Assembly: GCF_004217445.1 (NCBI RefSeq)
Contig: NZ_SHKX01000012.1
Coordinates: 525,224-589,223 of the forward strand
Direction of reading: 5' to 3'
Length of the DNA: 64,000 nucleotides
From: Fluviicoccus keumensis
Lineage (GTDB): Bacteria; Pseudomonadota; Gammaproteobacteria; Pseudomonadales; Moraxellaceae
Under the pieces are notes generated by a model. It did no database searches and was not told the DNA's origin. It saw only the letters and a list, made by a program, of their open reading frames with translations. Below, piece after piece: positions 1-9,423 of this stretch. How positions within the stretch are numbered: position 1 is the stretch's first letter; each line of letters opens with the position of its first letter. Made by a program: the position numbers and the translations under genes.

Positions 1-122
1 AGCAGCCGGGGCCTGCAAAAGACTGCTTTCTGACACATAAAAGCAAAAGACACACGTGCGCCATACCACTACAATACGGTCGCATAACAAGAACAGGCAT
101 TCAGAATCAGGAGAATACCAGC

Positions 123-2168
123 ATGTCAAGACTTCAGGGTGCGTCCATTGCAGCTCTGCTAGCTATCGTTTGTTCGCACAGCCATGCTGACACCATTGTC
201 GTTAACACTTCTGATGATGAAAATAATGTACTCGGCAGCAAATGCTCGATACGGGAAGCTGTCAGTTATATCAATCAAAAGAACATCGTCAAAAAGAACA
301 TCGCCCCTATCGAATCCAGCATTTCCCAGAAAAACAGCCGTTTGGGCGTGCTGAACAATGAAAAGAAGGTTCTTGAAATCCGGTTGGCCGATGCCTCGGC
401 TGCGGAAAAGCCGGCCCTGGAATCGGAAATCGCGCAGGTGAAGATCCAGATTCAAGGCATTGAATCGGATATTGCCATTCTGCAAACCGCGAAGAAAAAT
501 CTCGAAAATCAGATTATCGGCTTCCAGATCTACGGCTGTGTTCCGAAGTCTGTGACCGATACGGATGAAGTTGTCCTCCCGGCGCAAAAAACGCCGTTCA
601 ATATTGATCTGGGGGAAATCCAGATCAAGGACAGCATCATCATCAAGCTGGATGATACTACGCAAAGTTCCAGCCAGCTGACGGACTCGACCGCGGACGA
701 CCTGGTCCCGGCCATTATTCAGGCCGGCGGAACGACACCGTCCCGGATTTTCATGCTGGATGATGGACAAGCTGATGCCACCAAGCGCATTGCCGTCAGA
801 TTCCTTAACCTGGACCTGAGGGGCTGCCGCGCGAATGCGGCAGACTTGACTGCCTGCGCCGTGGATGGCGGCATTGTGTACAACAAGGAAGACCTGACAT
901 TAACCAATGTCAAATTCAGCCTGGGCGGCGCTTCCGGCCATGGCGGTGCCCTGTTTAATGCGGACCAGGCATTCCTGCTGGCCACGGGCGTGAACTTTGA
1001 AGCAAACCGCGCTCCGGATGGGGCGGCTTTTTACAGCACCCAGTCGGGTGTGAGCATCCAGCAGTCCCTCTTCTACAAGAATACCGGCGTCAATCCTGCG
1101 GACACCATTGTTCATATCCTGACGGGAGTCGTTCCTTCCAGCTCGTTGCTGACCCGGCGCTCGATCATCAGCGATACCACACTGTCAACCAATATCGGCA
1201 CCGCCCTCTCCGTACCCGAGCAGATTCGCCTGCTGAGCCTGACCGTTGTTGCCAACACCGCCGGCGTCGACTTCCGCGGCCTTGATATCAACCTGACAAG
1301 CAGCATCATTGCCCAGGACGGAGCCGCGCCACAGGATTGTCTGAATGTGGGGGCTTCGACCAAATTCCGATACAACCTTTACATGTCTGCCGCCTGCCCC
1401 GGCACTGTGCCGGCGGATATGAACCGCCAGATTTCCGGTACCGGTGACGAAAAGTTGTTTGCCGGCCCCTCCAGCGACGCAGCCACTTGCGACCTGCCTC
1501 CCGCAACCGGCCTGCTCTGTCCGCTGGGTAATTTTGGCGGGTCCACCCGTTCCCACAAGCCCCGCCTGCTGGCCAGTTACTCTGCCTTGACCGATTCGCC
1601 GATTGTCAATAAAGGGGTCATGGGCACCGGCAATGCCGACAATGACTGCAACAATGTTGATCAACGGGGCAAGGCCCGGACCTTGTGCGATATCGGCGCG
1701 GTTGAGCTGCTCACCACCAATTCCGACAAGCAGGGTCAGGACGTGCTCGTCGGCCAGACGGTGCACTTCAGCATGCTTGAGAAGATCGGCGACGGCGAGT
1801 TGATGCCGGCGGCCCGCTGCGCCGCCGTGGTCAAGGATCCGCGCGCCGACCTGACCAAGGATGGCTGTCCGTTCCTGACCATTTTGCCCGGGAAAGGCTC
1901 CGTCACTTTCGATGACGTGAAACATGAAGCGGTGTATGTCCCCGGTTACGCTTACCACGGCTTTGATCGTTTCAGCTATGCCTACACGACAACCCTCAGC
2001 CGTTTCAGTGATGCCAATAACGACAAGACCGTCGTCATGAGTGTCAAGGTGGTGGCTGACCCTGCATCCGGTATCGATGACAAAAACTACGCCGGCTCCC
2101 TGGGCATCTGGGGCTTATTGTCGCTGCTGGGTCTGACACAACTCCGTCGTCGTGTACAACGAGGCTAA
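123..2168 (+). CDS. CSLREA-domain surface protein with GlyGly-CTERM-like tail (rhombotarget A-like), coiled-coil insertion
   Basis: Predicted exported protein of 681 residues. It has a signal peptide (about residues 1-22), a CSIREA motif at residue 41 typical of CSLREA N-terminal domains, and a long beta-helix-like body rich in Asn/Gly turns. Near the C-terminus is a Gly-rich hydrophobic stretch followed by RRRVQR, like the GlyGly-CTERM signal cut by rhombosortases. Residues about 55-131 form a Lys/Glu/Leu-rich predicted coiled coil that the next gene lacks; it separates CSIREA from the following GC motif by nearly 100 residues instead of about 18. An AGGAGA ribosome site lies before the ATG. 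It is first of three tightly packed genes. Surface anchoring or release is inferred from the tail; the substrate or ligand is unknown. Confidence 0.75.
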   Translation: MSRLQGASIAALLAIVCSHSHADTIVVNTSDDENNVLGSKCSIREAVSYINQKNIVKKNIAPIESSISQKNSRLGVLNNEKKVLEIRLADASAAEKPALESEIAQVKIQIQGIESDIAILQTAKKNLENQIIGFQIYGCVPKSVTDTDEVVLPAQKTPFNIDLGEIQIKDSIIIKLDDTTQSSSQLTDSTADDLVPAIIQAGGTTPSRIFMLDDGQADATKRIAVRFLNLDLRGCRANAADLTACAVDGGIVYNKEDLTLTNVKFSLGGASGHGGALFNADQAFLLATGVNFEANRAPDGAAFYSTQSGVSIQQSLFYKNTGVNPADTIVHILTGVVPSSSLLTRRSIISDTTLSTNIGTALSVPEQIRLLSLTVVANTAGVDFRGLDINLTSSIIAQDGAAPQDCLNVGASTKFRYNLYMSAACPGTVPADMNRQISGTGDEKLFAGPSSDAATCDLPPATGLLCPLGNFGGSTRSHKPRLLASYSALTDSPIVNKGVMGTGNADNDCNNVDQRGKARTLCDIGAVELLTTNSDKQGQDVLVGQTVHFSMLEKIGDGELMPAARCAAVVKDPRADLTKDGCPFLTILPGKGSVTFDDVKHEAVYVPGYAYHGFDRFSYAYTTTLSRFSDANNDKTVVMSVKVVADPASGIDDKNYAGSLGIWGLLSLLGLTQLRRRVQRG

Positions 2169-2173
2169 TAATA

Positions 2174-4357
2174 ATGAAAAAGTTTTCACCGCTGTTACTG
2201 GCCGCCAGCATCGCCGTATTGAGTGGCGCAATGACTTCCAGCGCCATGAGCATCAATACCAAGATTCTCGTGAATACCCTTGTTGACGAATACGGCGAGA
2301 ATCCTGAAGCCTGCTCCCTGCGGGAAGCCATCAAGACCAACAATGACATGAAGGCTTTTGGCGGCTGTCAGCCCGGTGACCGCTATCTGCAAAACACCAT
2401 TTTGCTGACACTCAAGGGCACGTATGCCCTGGATCCCAAATACGGTGAGTTTGTCATCAGCCGGGATGTGAAGATTGAGGGCGTGGATACCAGCGATCCG
2501 ACCAAGGTTGACCCCTTGACGAATATCCACCCATTGCGGCACCTGCCTGAATCGATTATTGATGCCAACTCCAAAAGCCGTATTTTCAATACAACCAGCC
2601 TGAATAGCGCCCTGACGCTTACGGCTGTGATTCTTCAGAATGGCGGTAGCCCGACTTTTCCGGAACGGGGCGGCGCCATTCTTGCGGGCGGGGTTGTCAG
2701 CCTGGGTAATGTCGTTCTTCGCAATAACCAGGCCACGGTGGAAGGGGGCGCCATTTATGTTTCCGGAAAGAGCGCCACGGTTAATACGAATGCTTCGACC
2801 CTGGAAAACAATTACGCTCCGGTAGGCGCGGTATTGTCGATGTCTTGTCTCGACAACCTGTATTACACGGCGCGCGGCATTGAAATGGTTCAGACCGCCA
2901 TTCTGAACAATGGCGATGGCGCCAACCAGAGCGTGATCGAGGCCTGCGGTAGCGCCTCACTGGCCATGACCACCACGACCATTACCGGCAACAAGGCCGT
3001 AGACAGCACGGCGCACGGCGGTATTGTCCGTTTCAGCAAGAGCCCGGGCGCTTCGGGCACCATGTCGTTGCGTTATGTTACGGCAGTCGAGAATCAAACC
3101 GCGCCGGTTTTTGCCTTTGAAGGCCTGGATTCCGTCAGCCTGGCAACGTCTGTGATTGCCTTCAACAACGGCGGCGGCTGCAAGGATTATTCGTCTCCGT
3201 CCTCAACCATCATTTCCGGGGATGAGAATACGCTTGAGCAATGCCCGTTGCCATTCAAGGCGGAAGCCAAGAACTCGGTGATTGACGGTGTTGCCGGCGT
3301 CAGCATGGCTACCGAGTTCTCGGGTCTGGATTATCACGGCGGCCTGAGCAAGAACTTCCTGCCCCTGACCACGTCGAAATATGTGATTGATACCATTGCC
3401 GGTTGCCAGGAAAGCAGCGACCAGCGAGGCGCCCTGCGCGCTCCGTTCATAAAATGTGACCGCGGTGCTGTTGAACGCAAGCAACTTACCGCCGTGGATG
3501 AGCCGAACTCCACCAATAAATCCGGTACGGACCGCATCATCCGGGCCATGGTGCTGTCCAATGACATCGCGCCGGAAACCGATACCGACCGCCCCGTGTT
3601 CAACAAGGATTTCATTGCCGATTATGAGCTGATTCCCTTTGCACCTTGCAAACTGGGCACCCTGACGGATATCAGCGCGGATAACACCATTCCGTTCCTG
3701 GAATATGATTCGCACGGTATTCCTCGCAACGACAAATGCGATTATCAGATCAAGCAGAAATCGACCGGCCTGATTTCCAACAAGGGCACAGTTAACCTTG
3801 AAGTCGTCAATATCCCGCCGAAGGCGGAAGATGACAGCGTCACCCTGCCCAGCGGCGCCGTCTCTGTCAGCCTTGATGTGCTGGCAAATGATAATGACAG
3901 CGGTGATGGCAAATATGGTCGGCTGTACTGCAACCCGGTGCCTCCGTCTTCCACCTCGACGCCTCCGGAACCCGGCGCGCTGGAAGAATGTTCGACCACG
4001 CCCGCCTACAATATCCGTTTGGTAGACAAGCCCGCTGTCGGCTACATTACCGCCCAGTATCAGGGGCCGTGCCCAGACAACTCGGTGACCTCGGTGCAAA
4101 CGTGCTATGGCGGCCCGTTGACCTACCATCCCAGCAACACCTTGTCGCCTTTTGCCGACAAATTCACCTATGTCGTGCTGGACCGGAACCTGTCCGAATC
4201 CAATACCGCGACCGTAACCATCAACAACTCCGCCCCTGCTGACGGCAAGCAGGCCGGGAATCTGGGGATTACCGGCGGCAGCATGGGCTGGTTCAGCCTT
4301 GCCTGGCTTGGATTGATGGGGCTGGTTCGCTCATTCAACCGCAGGAAAAACGCTTAA
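2174..4357 (+). CDS. CSLREA-domain surface protein with GlyGly-CTERM tail (rhombotarget A-like)
   Basis: A 727-residue paralogue of the preceding gene, starting 5 bp after its stop. It has a signal peptide, CSLREA at residues 47-52 and a Cys at 65 in a GGC motif. The body contains parallel-beta-helix-like repeats, then Ig/cadherin-like segments of the kind with an LDVLANDND motif (around residue 570). The C-terminus ends with a GGSMGW motif, a hydrophobic helix and NRRK, a good match to GlyGly-CTERM sorting signals. Such proteins are processed by an intramembrane rhombosortase and presented at the surface or secreted; no rhombosortase gene lies in this window. Its molecular role is unknown. 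Confidence 0.8.
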   Translation: MKKFSPLLLAASIAVLSGAMTSSAMSINTKILVNTLVDEYGENPEACSLREAIKTNNDMKAFGGCQPGDRYLQNTILLTLKGTYALDPKYGEFVISRDVKIEGVDTSDPTKVDPLTNIHPLRHLPESIIDANSKSRIFNTTSLNSALTLTAVILQNGGSPTFPERGGAILAGGVVSLGNVVLRNNQATVEGGAIYVSGKSATVNTNASTLENNYAPVGAVLSMSCLDNLYYTARGIEMVQTAILNNGDGANQSVIEACGSASLAMTTTTITGNKAVDSTAHGGIVRFSKSPGASGTMSLRYVTAVENQTAPVFAFEGLDSVSLATSVIAFNNGGGCKDYSSPSSTIISGDENTLEQCPLPFKAEAKNSVIDGVAGVSMATEFSGLDYHGGLSKNFLPLTTSKYVIDTIAGCQESSDQRGALRAPFIKCDRGAVERKQLTAVDEPNSTNKSGTDRIIRAMVLSNDIAPETDTDRPVFNKDFIADYELIPFAPCKLGTLTDISADNTIPFLEYDSHGIPRNDKCDYQIKQKSTGLISNKGTVNLEVVNIPPKAEDDSVTLPSGAVSVSLDVLANDNDSGDGKYGRLYCNPVPPSSTSTPPEPGALEECSTTPAYNIRLVDKPAVGYITAQYQGPCPDNSVTSVQTCYGGPLTYHPSNTLSPFADKFTYVVLDRNLSESNTATVTINNSAPADGKQAGNLGITGGSMGWFSLAWLGLMGLVRSFNRRKNA

Positions 4358-4968
4358 TGATTAAACAAATGTTCCGGTTTCTGGCCGTTCCAACCCTGCT
4401 GTTGTCCACTGGCCATTGCCTGGCGGACGCTGCGACGAATGGAGCAACCCTGAAGAGTCCTGAACAGGTGCAGATCCTGGCCATTGACGGCGAGGAACTT
4501 CCAGGCAGCATTTTTGGCTCGCGCAGCCAGACGGTGCCGTTGAAACCCGGTGAGCATGTGGTCAGTGTCCGTTATACCCAGTTGTTTCCATTGGGGGCTG
4601 ATGACCACGACATCCTGAAGTCTCCGCCCGTTGCCTTCCGTCTGAATGTCGAAAGTGGCAAAACTTACCAGTTTTCGGTAAATGCGCCCAAGCGATATGA
4701 AGCTGCCAAGGTTTTTGCCAAAAATCCGGAAATCCACCTGGCCGAAACCCAGTCCGACCAAGAGTTCACCGGCGTTACGGTCCGTTCGATGGGACAGGCT
4801 TCGCTGGTTGACACCATTGGCAAGTCTTTCCAGAGCGCCACCACGGCAGACGACACGCCGGCGACAGGCTCTACCCTGACGACCCTGCAAGGACTCTGGT
4901 TGAAAGCGACACCGGCTGAGCGTCAAGCTTTTGCGGCCTGGATGGTCTCGCAATCCAGCGGCAAATGA
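4357..4968 (+). CDS. DUF2057 family periplasmic protein
   Basis: A 203-residue protein with an N-terminal signal peptide (about residues 1-24). The body fits the DUF2057 (YccT-like) family: a short beta-rich domain with an ILAIDGEELPG start, a Pro-Gly-Glu-His turn and an SGKTYQF strand. The ATG overlaps the upstream TAA (TAATG), so translation is probably coupled to the two rhombotarget-like genes, and a shared role at the envelope is an inference. YccT of Escherichia coli has been linked to control of curli assembly, but that function cannot be assumed here. It is followed by a strong bidirectional terminator. Confidence 0.75.
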   Translation: MIKQMFRFLAVPTLLLSTGHCLADAATNGATLKSPEQVQILAIDGEELPGSIFGSRSQTVPLKPGEHVVSVRYTQLFPLGADDHDILKSPPVAFRLNVESGKTYQFSVNAPKRYEAAKVFAKNPEIHLAETQSDQEFTGVTVRSMGQASLVDTIGKSFQSATTADDTPATGSTLTTLQGLWLKATPAERQAFAAWMVSQSSGK

Positions 4969-4979
4969 TGCGGAATGTT

Positions 4980-5016
4980 GCATGAAAAAGGGGCCGATCA
5001 GGCCCCTTTTTCATGC
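4980..5016. terminator. Bidirectional intrinsic terminator
   Basis: A perfect 16-bp inverted repeat (GCATGAAAAAGGGGCC / GGCCCCTTTTTCATGC) with a 5-nt loop. The A-run on one arm and T-run on the other let it serve both converging units, the DUF2057 operon and mrp-dcd. Confidence 0.9.
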
Positions 5017-5024
5017 GTAGTGAA

Positions 5025-5591
5025 CTATGCCTTCGGCAGGGTTACCCCGGTTTGACCCTGATACTTGCCGCCGCGATCCTTGTACGAGGTTTCGCAGACT
5101 TCATCCGATTCGAAGAACAGCATCTGCGCCACGCCTTCATTGGCGTAAATCTTGGCAGGCAGGTTGGTGGTGTTGGAAAACTCCAGCGTCACATGCCCTT
5201 CCCACTCCGGTTCCAGCGGCGTGACATTAACGATGATGCCGCAACGGGCATAGGTTGATTTGCCCAGGCAGACCGTCAGCACATTGCGCGGAATCCGGAA
5301 GTACTCCACGGTGCGCGCCAGTGCGAACGAGTTCGGCGGAATGATGCAGACATCCGACTGGATATCGACAAAGCTTTTCTCGTCGAAGTTCTTGGGGTCG
5401 ACCGTGGCGCCGAAAACGTTGGTGAAGACCTTGAACTCGTTGGAGCAGCGCACGTCGTAACCGTAGCTGGAGACGCCGTAGGATATGATCTTCTCACCGC
5501 CCGCCGTGCGCACCTGGCCGGGTTCGAAGGGGCTGATCATGCCGTTTTCCTCGGCCATGCGGCGAATCCACTTGTCTGCTTTGATCGTCAT
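5025..5591 (-). CDS. dcd: dCTP deaminase
   Basis: Deaminates dCTP to dUTP, which a dUTPase then turns into dUMP for thymidylate synthesis; cytosolic. The 188-residue product has the usual family length, a conserved GKSTYARCG segment (phosphate binding) and the TPLEPEWEGHVTLEFSN block with the catalytic glutamate. It lies 27 bp downstream of mrp in the same direction, so the two probably share a transcript. The same dcd, mrp, metG neighbourhood is known from Pseudomonas. Confidence 0.96.
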   Translation of the reverse strand: MTIKADKWIRRMAEENGMISPFEPGQVRTAGGEKIISYGVSSYGYDVRCSNEFKVFTNVFGATVDPKNFDEKSFVDIQSDVCIIPPNSFALARTVEYFRIPRNVLTVCLGKSTYARCGIIVNVTPLEPEWEGHVTLEFSNTTNLPAKIYANEGVAQMLFFESDEVCETSYKDRGGKYQGQTGVTLPKA

Positions 5592-5618
5592 GACTGCGCT
5601 TCCGTTGTCTGCCTGAAA

Positions 5619-6692
5619 TTATTTGGGGGAAAAGAAGCCGATGCGGTTGGTCGGCACCACTTCATGCTGCGCCAGCTTCACCGCGATGCGGCGGGCAATA
5701 TGACGGTAATGCGCCGTCAGCGGGCCGTCCGGCTGCGCCACCACTGTCGGCTTGCCACTGTCCGCCTGCTCGCGGATGCTCTTGTTCAGCGGCAACTGGC
5801 CCAGCAATTCGGTCTGGTACTCGCGGGCAATGCGTTCGCCGCCGCCTTCGCCGAAAATCGCCTCGGTGTGGCCGCAATTCGAGCATACATGCAAGGCCAT
5901 GTTTTCCACCACACCCAGCACGTCGATGTTGACCTTGCGGAACATCTCGATGCCCTTCTTGGCGTCCAGCAAGGCGATATCCTGCGGCGTGCTGACCACC
6001 ACCGCACCGGACACTGGAATACGCTGCGCCAGCGTCAGCTGGATGTCGCCGGTGCCCGGCGGCATGTCGATGACCAGATAATCCAGATCCTGCCAGGCGG
6101 TTTGCCCGAACAGCTGCAGCAGCGCGCCGGTGACTTTCGGACCGCGCCACACCACCGGATTGTTGTCATCGATCAGGAAGCCGATGGACATGGCCTGCAA
6201 GCCGTACGCCTGCAACGGCACAAAGGCTTCATTGCGGATTTCCGGGCGCTGGTTGAACAGGCCGAGCATGGTGGGAATGCTGGGGCCGTAGATATCCGCA
6301 TCAAGAATACCGACGCGCGCACCCTCGGCGGCCAGCGCCAGCGCGATGTTGACGGCCGTGGTCGACTTGCCGACACCGCCCTTGCCCGAGGCCACCACGA
6401 TCACGTTCTTGATGGGCGGCGCGGACTCGACATTGTTGGTCGGCTTGCTGCGCGGCACTTTGAGGATGAGGTCATAGGCCACGCGTCCGGCACCGGCGTC
6501 GGTCAGCGTCTGCACCAGCAGATCGCGCAGTTCCCCGGCGCAACTGGCGAAGGGATACGGCAGCGCCAACTGAATGCTAACCAGATCGCCGTCGATGTCC
6601 ATGCGTTCCGTCAAGGCCAGCAAATCCTTGCCCATCCAGGGGTCGACCTGACGGCTGAGAGCGGATTCAAGGTGCTTGCGGGACAGGGACAT
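5619..6692 (-). CDS. mrp: Iron-sulfur cluster carrier ATPase Mrp/ApbC
   Basis: P-loop ATPase of the Mrp/NBP35 family that binds and hands on 4Fe-4S clusters in the cytosol. Seen: an N-terminal DUF59-like (MIP18) segment, the deviant Walker A GKGGVGKST, the DADIYGPS switch region and a C-terminal CSNCG pair that would hold the bridging cluster. I start it at the ATG giving MSLSRKHL (357 aa). An in-frame upstream ATG would add 34 residues reaching into the metG promoter region and is less likely. Divergent from metG with 94 bp between. Confidence 0.93.
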   Translation of the reverse strand: MSLSRKHLESALSRQVDPWMGKDLLALTERMDIDGDLVSIQLALPYPFASCAGELRDLLVQTLTDAGAGRVAYDLILKVPRSKPTNNVESAPPIKNVIVVASGKGGVGKSTTAVNIALALAAEGARVGILDADIYGPSIPTMLGLFNQRPEIRNEAFVPLQAYGLQAMSIGFLIDDNNPVVWRGPKVTGALLQLFGQTAWQDLDYLVIDMPPGTGDIQLTLAQRIPVSGAVVVSTPQDIALLDAKKGIEMFRKVNIDVLGVVENMALHVCSNCGHTEAIFGEGGGERIAREYQTELLGQLPLNKSIREQADSGKPTVVAQPDGPLTAHYRHIARRIAVKLAQHEVVPTNRIGFFSPK

Positions 6693-6786
6693 GAGCGGCT
6701 CCGGCGTGGAAAGACAGGCTGCGTATGCTACCCCATTTTGCGTTATAGTAGCGACCTTCAAATTTTCATCCGGACGCCCCCTGCCC

Positions 6787-8841
6787 ATGAGCACGACAGC
6801 CCGCCGCCTGCTGGTTACCAGCGCCCTGCCCTATGCCAACGGCCCCATCCATCTGGGCCATCTGGTCGAATACATTCAGACCGATATCTGGGTGCGCTTC
6901 CAGAAATCGCGCGGCCATGAATGCCATTATGTCTGCGCCGACGACGCGCACGGCACGGCCATCATGCTCAAGGCTGAACAGAACGGCGTGACTCCGGAAG
7001 AGCAGATCGCTACGGTCAAGGCCGACCACGAACGCGACTTCGCCGACTTCCTGATCCGGTTCGACAACTACCATTCCACGCACTCGCCGGAAAACCGCGA
7101 GTTCAGCGAAACCATCTACCGGCGCAACCGCGACGGCGGCCACATCGCCACCCGCCCGGTACGCCAGCTGTTCGACCCGGAAAAGAACCTGTTCCTGGCC
7201 GACCGCTTCATCAAGGGCGAATGCCCGAAGTGCAACGCCAAGGACCAGTACGGCGACTCCTGCGAAGTCTGCGGCGCCACCTATGCCCCGACCGAGCTGA
7301 AGAATCCCTACTCCACCATTTCCGGCGCAACGCCGGTGGAAAAGGAATCGCTGCACTACTTCTTCAAGCTGCCCGATTTTGAAGCCATGCTGAAGGAATG
7401 GACCCGCGCCGGCGGCCTGCAACACGAAGTGGCCAACAAGCTGGCGGAATGGTTTGAAAGCGGCCTGAACGACTGGGACATTTCCCGCGATGCGCCCTAT
7501 TTCGGTTTCGAGATTCCTGATGCGCCGGGCAAGTATTTCTACGTGTGGCTGGACGCGCCCATTGGCTACATGGCCAGCTTCAAGAACCTGTGCGGCAAGC
7601 TGGGTCTGAACTTTGACGATTACTGGGCGCCCGGTGCGGAGAGCAAGACCGAGGTCTACCACTTCATTGGCAAGGACATTGTCTATTTCCACGCGCTGTT
7701 CTGGCCCGCCATGCTGCACGGCGCGAACTTCCGCAAGCCCAGCGGCGTGTTTGCCCACGGCTTCCTGACGGTGAACGGCCACAAGATGTCGAAGTCACGC
7801 GGCACCTTCATCAAGGGCCGTACATATCTGGATCACCTGCAGAATCCGGAATACCTGCGTTATTACTTCGCCAGCAAGCTGTCCGGCTCGGTGGAAGACA
7901 TCGACCTGAACCTGGAAGACTTCACGCTGAAGGTGAACAGCGATCTGGTGGGCAAGGTGGTGAACATCGCCAGCCGTTGCGCCGGGTTCATCAACAAGCA
8001 GTTTGACGGTCAACTGTCCGCCCAATGCAGCGAAGAAGCCCTGCTTTCCGAGTTCATCGCCGCCGGTGACGGCATTGCGGAACACTACGAAGCCCGCGAT
8101 TTCGGCCGCGCCATCCGCGAGATCATGGCGCTGGCGGACAAGGCCAACCAGTACATTGACGAGAAGAAGCCCTGGGCGCTGGCCAAGGACCCCGCCAACC
8201 GCGACGAAGTGCAGGCGGTGTGTTCCGTCGGCCTGAACCTGTATCGCCAGCTGATCGTCTATCTGGCGCCGATTTTGCCGGGCATTGCCGAAGCCAGCCG
8301 CGCATTCCTGGACCTGGCCAGCCTGAACTGGGAAAGCCGCTATAACCTGATGCTGAACCACCGCATCAACGCCTTCACCCCGCTGATGACGCGCGTGGAA
8401 AAGGACAAGGTGCAGGCGATGGTGGATGCCTCGAAGGAAAACCTGACCGCCACGGTCGCCGCCGCGCCCGCCAAGGCGGAAGCCAAGCCCGCCGCCGAGA
8501 TTGAGGCGCTGGCCCCTATCATTACGATTGGTGATTTTGTGAAGGTGGATTTGCGGGTGGCGAAGATTGTGAATGCCGAGCACATTCCCGAAGCCGCGAA
8601 GCTGCTTAAGCTGACGCTGGACCTGGGCAATGAACAGCGCACGGTGTTTGCAGGCATCAAGTCTGCTTACAAGCCGGAAGACCTGATTGGCCGCCTGACG
8701 GTGATGGTGGCAAATCTGGCGCCGCGCAAGATGAAGTTTGGCATGTCGGAGGGGATGGTGCTGGCGGCCGGGCCGGGTGGCGGGGATATTTTCCTGCTGT
8801 CGCCGGATGAGGGGGCGACGCCGGGGATGAAGGTGAAGTGA
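6787..8841 (+). CDS. metG: Methionyl-tRNA synthetase
   Basis: Charges tRNA-Met with methionine. The 684-residue product has the HLGH form of the class I HIGH motif near residue 21, a zinc knuckle (CPKC and CEVC), the KMSKS loop (HKMSKSRGT) and an anticodon-binding helical domain. A C-terminal EMAP/Trbp-like tRNA-binding domain (about residues 580-684, VDLRVAKI) dimerises the enzyme in this subfamily. The ATG giving MSTTARRLLVTSALPYANG fits the family start. It has a divergent promoter region with mrp and its own terminator. Confidence 0.97.
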   Translation: MSTTARRLLVTSALPYANGPIHLGHLVEYIQTDIWVRFQKSRGHECHYVCADDAHGTAIMLKAEQNGVTPEEQIATVKADHERDFADFLIRFDNYHSTHSPENREFSETIYRRNRDGGHIATRPVRQLFDPEKNLFLADRFIKGECPKCNAKDQYGDSCEVCGATYAPTELKNPYSTISGATPVEKESLHYFFKLPDFEAMLKEWTRAGGLQHEVANKLAEWFESGLNDWDISRDAPYFGFEIPDAPGKYFYVWLDAPIGYMASFKNLCGKLGLNFDDYWAPGAESKTEVYHFIGKDIVYFHALFWPAMLHGANFRKPSGVFAHGFLTVNGHKMSKSRGTFIKGRTYLDHLQNPEYLRYYFASKLSGSVEDIDLNLEDFTLKVNSDLVGKVVNIASRCAGFINKQFDGQLSAQCSEEALLSEFIAAGDGIAEHYEARDFGRAIREIMALADKANQYIDEKKPWALAKDPANRDEVQAVCSVGLNLYRQLIVYLAPILPGIAEASRAFLDLASLNWESRYNLMLNHRINAFTPLMTRVEKDKVQAMVDASKENLTATVAAAPAKAEAKPAAEIEALAPIITIGDFVKVDLRVAKIVNAEHIPEAAKLLKLTLDLGNEQRTVFAGIKSAYKPEDLIGRLTVMVANLAPRKMKFGMSEGMVLAAGPGGGDIFLLSPDEGATPGMKVK

Positions 8842-8844
8842 GTG

Positions 8845-8873
8845 AATGAGGGCGCGTAAGCGCCCTCATTTTT
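8845..8873 (+). terminator. Intrinsic terminator of metG
   Basis: An 11-bp perfect stem (AATGAGGGCGC / GCGCCCTCATT) with a GTAA loop, followed by a T-run, 4 bp after the metG stop. Confidence 0.9.
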
Positions 8874-8919
8874 GAGGTAGGGTTATAGACAAAGCATTGA
8901 CTGACATCAGAGGTTAGAT

Positions 8920-9336
8920 ATGACTTTTATTGTTAGGCTTGAAAACGATAACGACGCAAGCTTTATGCAAAATATAAGGCGGCGTGGCCCGCTGGATTTT
9001 CGCAAGCCTGCATATATTGTTGAGGATTTATCTTTGGGGTTGCTAGTCGTCGCTATGGGAGGGAAAGGAGATCTGCCTGCCTCATCAGGAGAGCCACCTG
9101 ATTATTACTCGGTACGTGATAAAAATCATAATCTTTCGTTGTATGGACTTCGTTATTTAGGCTGTGAGAAGAAGGCGGATGGTTTTGAACAAATAACATA
9201 TCGCGTTGAATTTTTATTATCGCCGGGCTGTGAAGATAAAAATTCTATTGAGGAAGCCGTTTTGACACACATCAATAATATGTATGAGCGGCTTGGTGGG
9301 ATATCTCGGATTAACGAAGTCAAACTAATAAATTAA
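8920..9336 (+). CDS. Unknown small protein, tandem copy 1 of a local family
   Basis: 138 residues; not a family I recognise. No signal peptide or membrane segment. It begins MTFIVRLE and has a central block with hydrophobic strands, then GGKGDLPAS..EPPDYYS, then a YRVEF strand and a C-terminal helix. The next gene is a paralogue, and a third, more divergent member sits about 49 kb away on the minus strand (58544-58981). The DNA is much more AT-rich than metG, suggesting acquisition. The fold and function are unknown; an immunity-type role would only be a guess. Confidence 0.7.
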   Translation: MTFIVRLENDNDASFMQNIRRRGPLDFRKPAYIVEDLSLGLLVVAMGGKGDLPASSGEPPDYYSVRDKNHNLSLYGLRYLGCEKKADGFEQITYRVEFLLSPGCEDKNSIEEAVLTHINNMYERLGGISRINEVKLIN

Positions 9337-9423
9337 TATGATTTTGGTGTGGTTATTATAATTGATATGATTAATTTTACTCAGTTCCCATTTGTTCTCG
9401 TTGAATGACATCAGAGATATGAT

